A stretch of 64,000 bases of DNA from contig NZ_FXXB01000006.1 of NCBI RefSeq assembly GCF_900184245.1, forward strand, positions 372,001 through 436,000, given 5' to 3'. Made by a program: the position numbers and the translations under genes. Position 1 is the stretch's first letter; the number at the start of each line of letters is the position of its first letter. Positions 63,980 to 64,000 of this stretch are shown piece after piece. This DNA is from Brachybacterium massiliense. Its GTDB lineage: Bacteria; Actinomycetota; Actinomycetes; Actinomycetales; Dermabacteraceae. The notes beneath the pieces are model-generated. The model saw nothing but the letters and a program-made list of their open reading frames with translations, did not search any database and was not told the DNA's origin.

Positions 63980-64000
63980 ATCAGCGAACAGCGCATCAAC
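63980..64000 (+). CDS. infC: Translation initiation factor IF-3 (start only), ATC start codon
   Basis: Only seven codons are visible: ATC then SEQRIN, the classic IF-3 N-terminus (I-S-E-Q-R-I-N). GGTGAGGAG ends five bases before the ATC, and no ATG or GTG in frame is available, so the gene probably uses the rare ATC start, like the AUU start of E. coli infC, which allows autoregulation by IF-3. DUF1844 and sseB-priA upstream match the usual infC neighbourhood. The rest lies beyond the window. Confidence 0.82.

Overview
This 64 kb window is chromosomal DNA from a high-GC Gram-positive actinobacterium, most likely an order Micrococcales organism such as Brachybacterium or a close relative. The evidence is the strong G/C bias at third codon positions, many GTG starts, a monomeric isocitrate dehydrogenase, an Rpf-type muralytic protein, the order hisC-hisB-hisH-priA-sseB-(DUF1844)-infC, and a Mph-type macrolide phosphotransferase. 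A Mph enzyme, Mph(H), has been described from Brachybacterium. The genus is an inference. I see no prophage, insertion sequence, CRISPR array, rRNA or tRNA.

Layout. 1-4450: choline uptake and oxidation to glycine betaine (betT-betB-betA, betA cut by the window edge). 4.7-10.1 kb: a DszC-like flavin monooxygenase, a DHA2 drug exporter, a TDT-family anion channel/transporter, a small ABM monooxygenase and a SurA_N lipoprotein. 10.3-12.7 kb: a sugar/polyol pair (TIM-barrel isomerase and Gfo/Idh/MocA dehydrogenase) with a possible gene remnant upstream. 13-20 kb: an Rpf-like protein, macrolide phosphotransferase, lysoplasmalogenase, a TerC-family membrane protein behind what looks like a yybP-ykoY manganese riboswitch, a Rho_N protein and an Rv2629-like baeRF2 protein. 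20-25 kb: a YeiH-type transporter with a coupled 46-residue membrane peptide, a DszA-like monooxygenase, mug, tdk. 25-33 kb: a large GH92 glycosidase, a YwaF-like protein and an unrecognised three-gene membrane operon (anchored solute-binding protein, CorA-like two-TM protein, MFS). 33-47 kb: housekeeping and stress genes (phosphoribosyltransferase, DUF808, acylphosphatase, PPK2, tpx, DUF488, TSUP exporter, icd, zupT).

47.7-62.3 kb holds histidine biosynthesis genes in two pieces. hisD stands alone with its own promoter and terminator. hisC-hisB-orf-hisH-orf-priA-sseB is a tightly overlapping operon. Between them lies a six-gene LacI-regulated glycan operon (regulator, ABC binding protein and two permeases, a Tat-exported glycoamylase/GH144-like protein, a GH3 glycosidase) plus a DUF3054 gene. 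The window ends with DUF1844, an anchored hypothetical protein and the start of infC, which appears to use a rare ATC start codon behind a hairpin-containing leader.

A recurrent regulatory feature is a -10-like hexamer (usually TANNNT) ending 6-7 bases before the start codon of genes that lack a Shine-Dalgarno sequence (mph, yhhN, mug, tdk, GH92, the solute-binding protein, ppk2, hisD, hisC, DUF3054 and others). This predicts many leaderless mRNAs and helped choose several starts. GTG-A, ATG-A and longer stop/start overlaps mark the operons.
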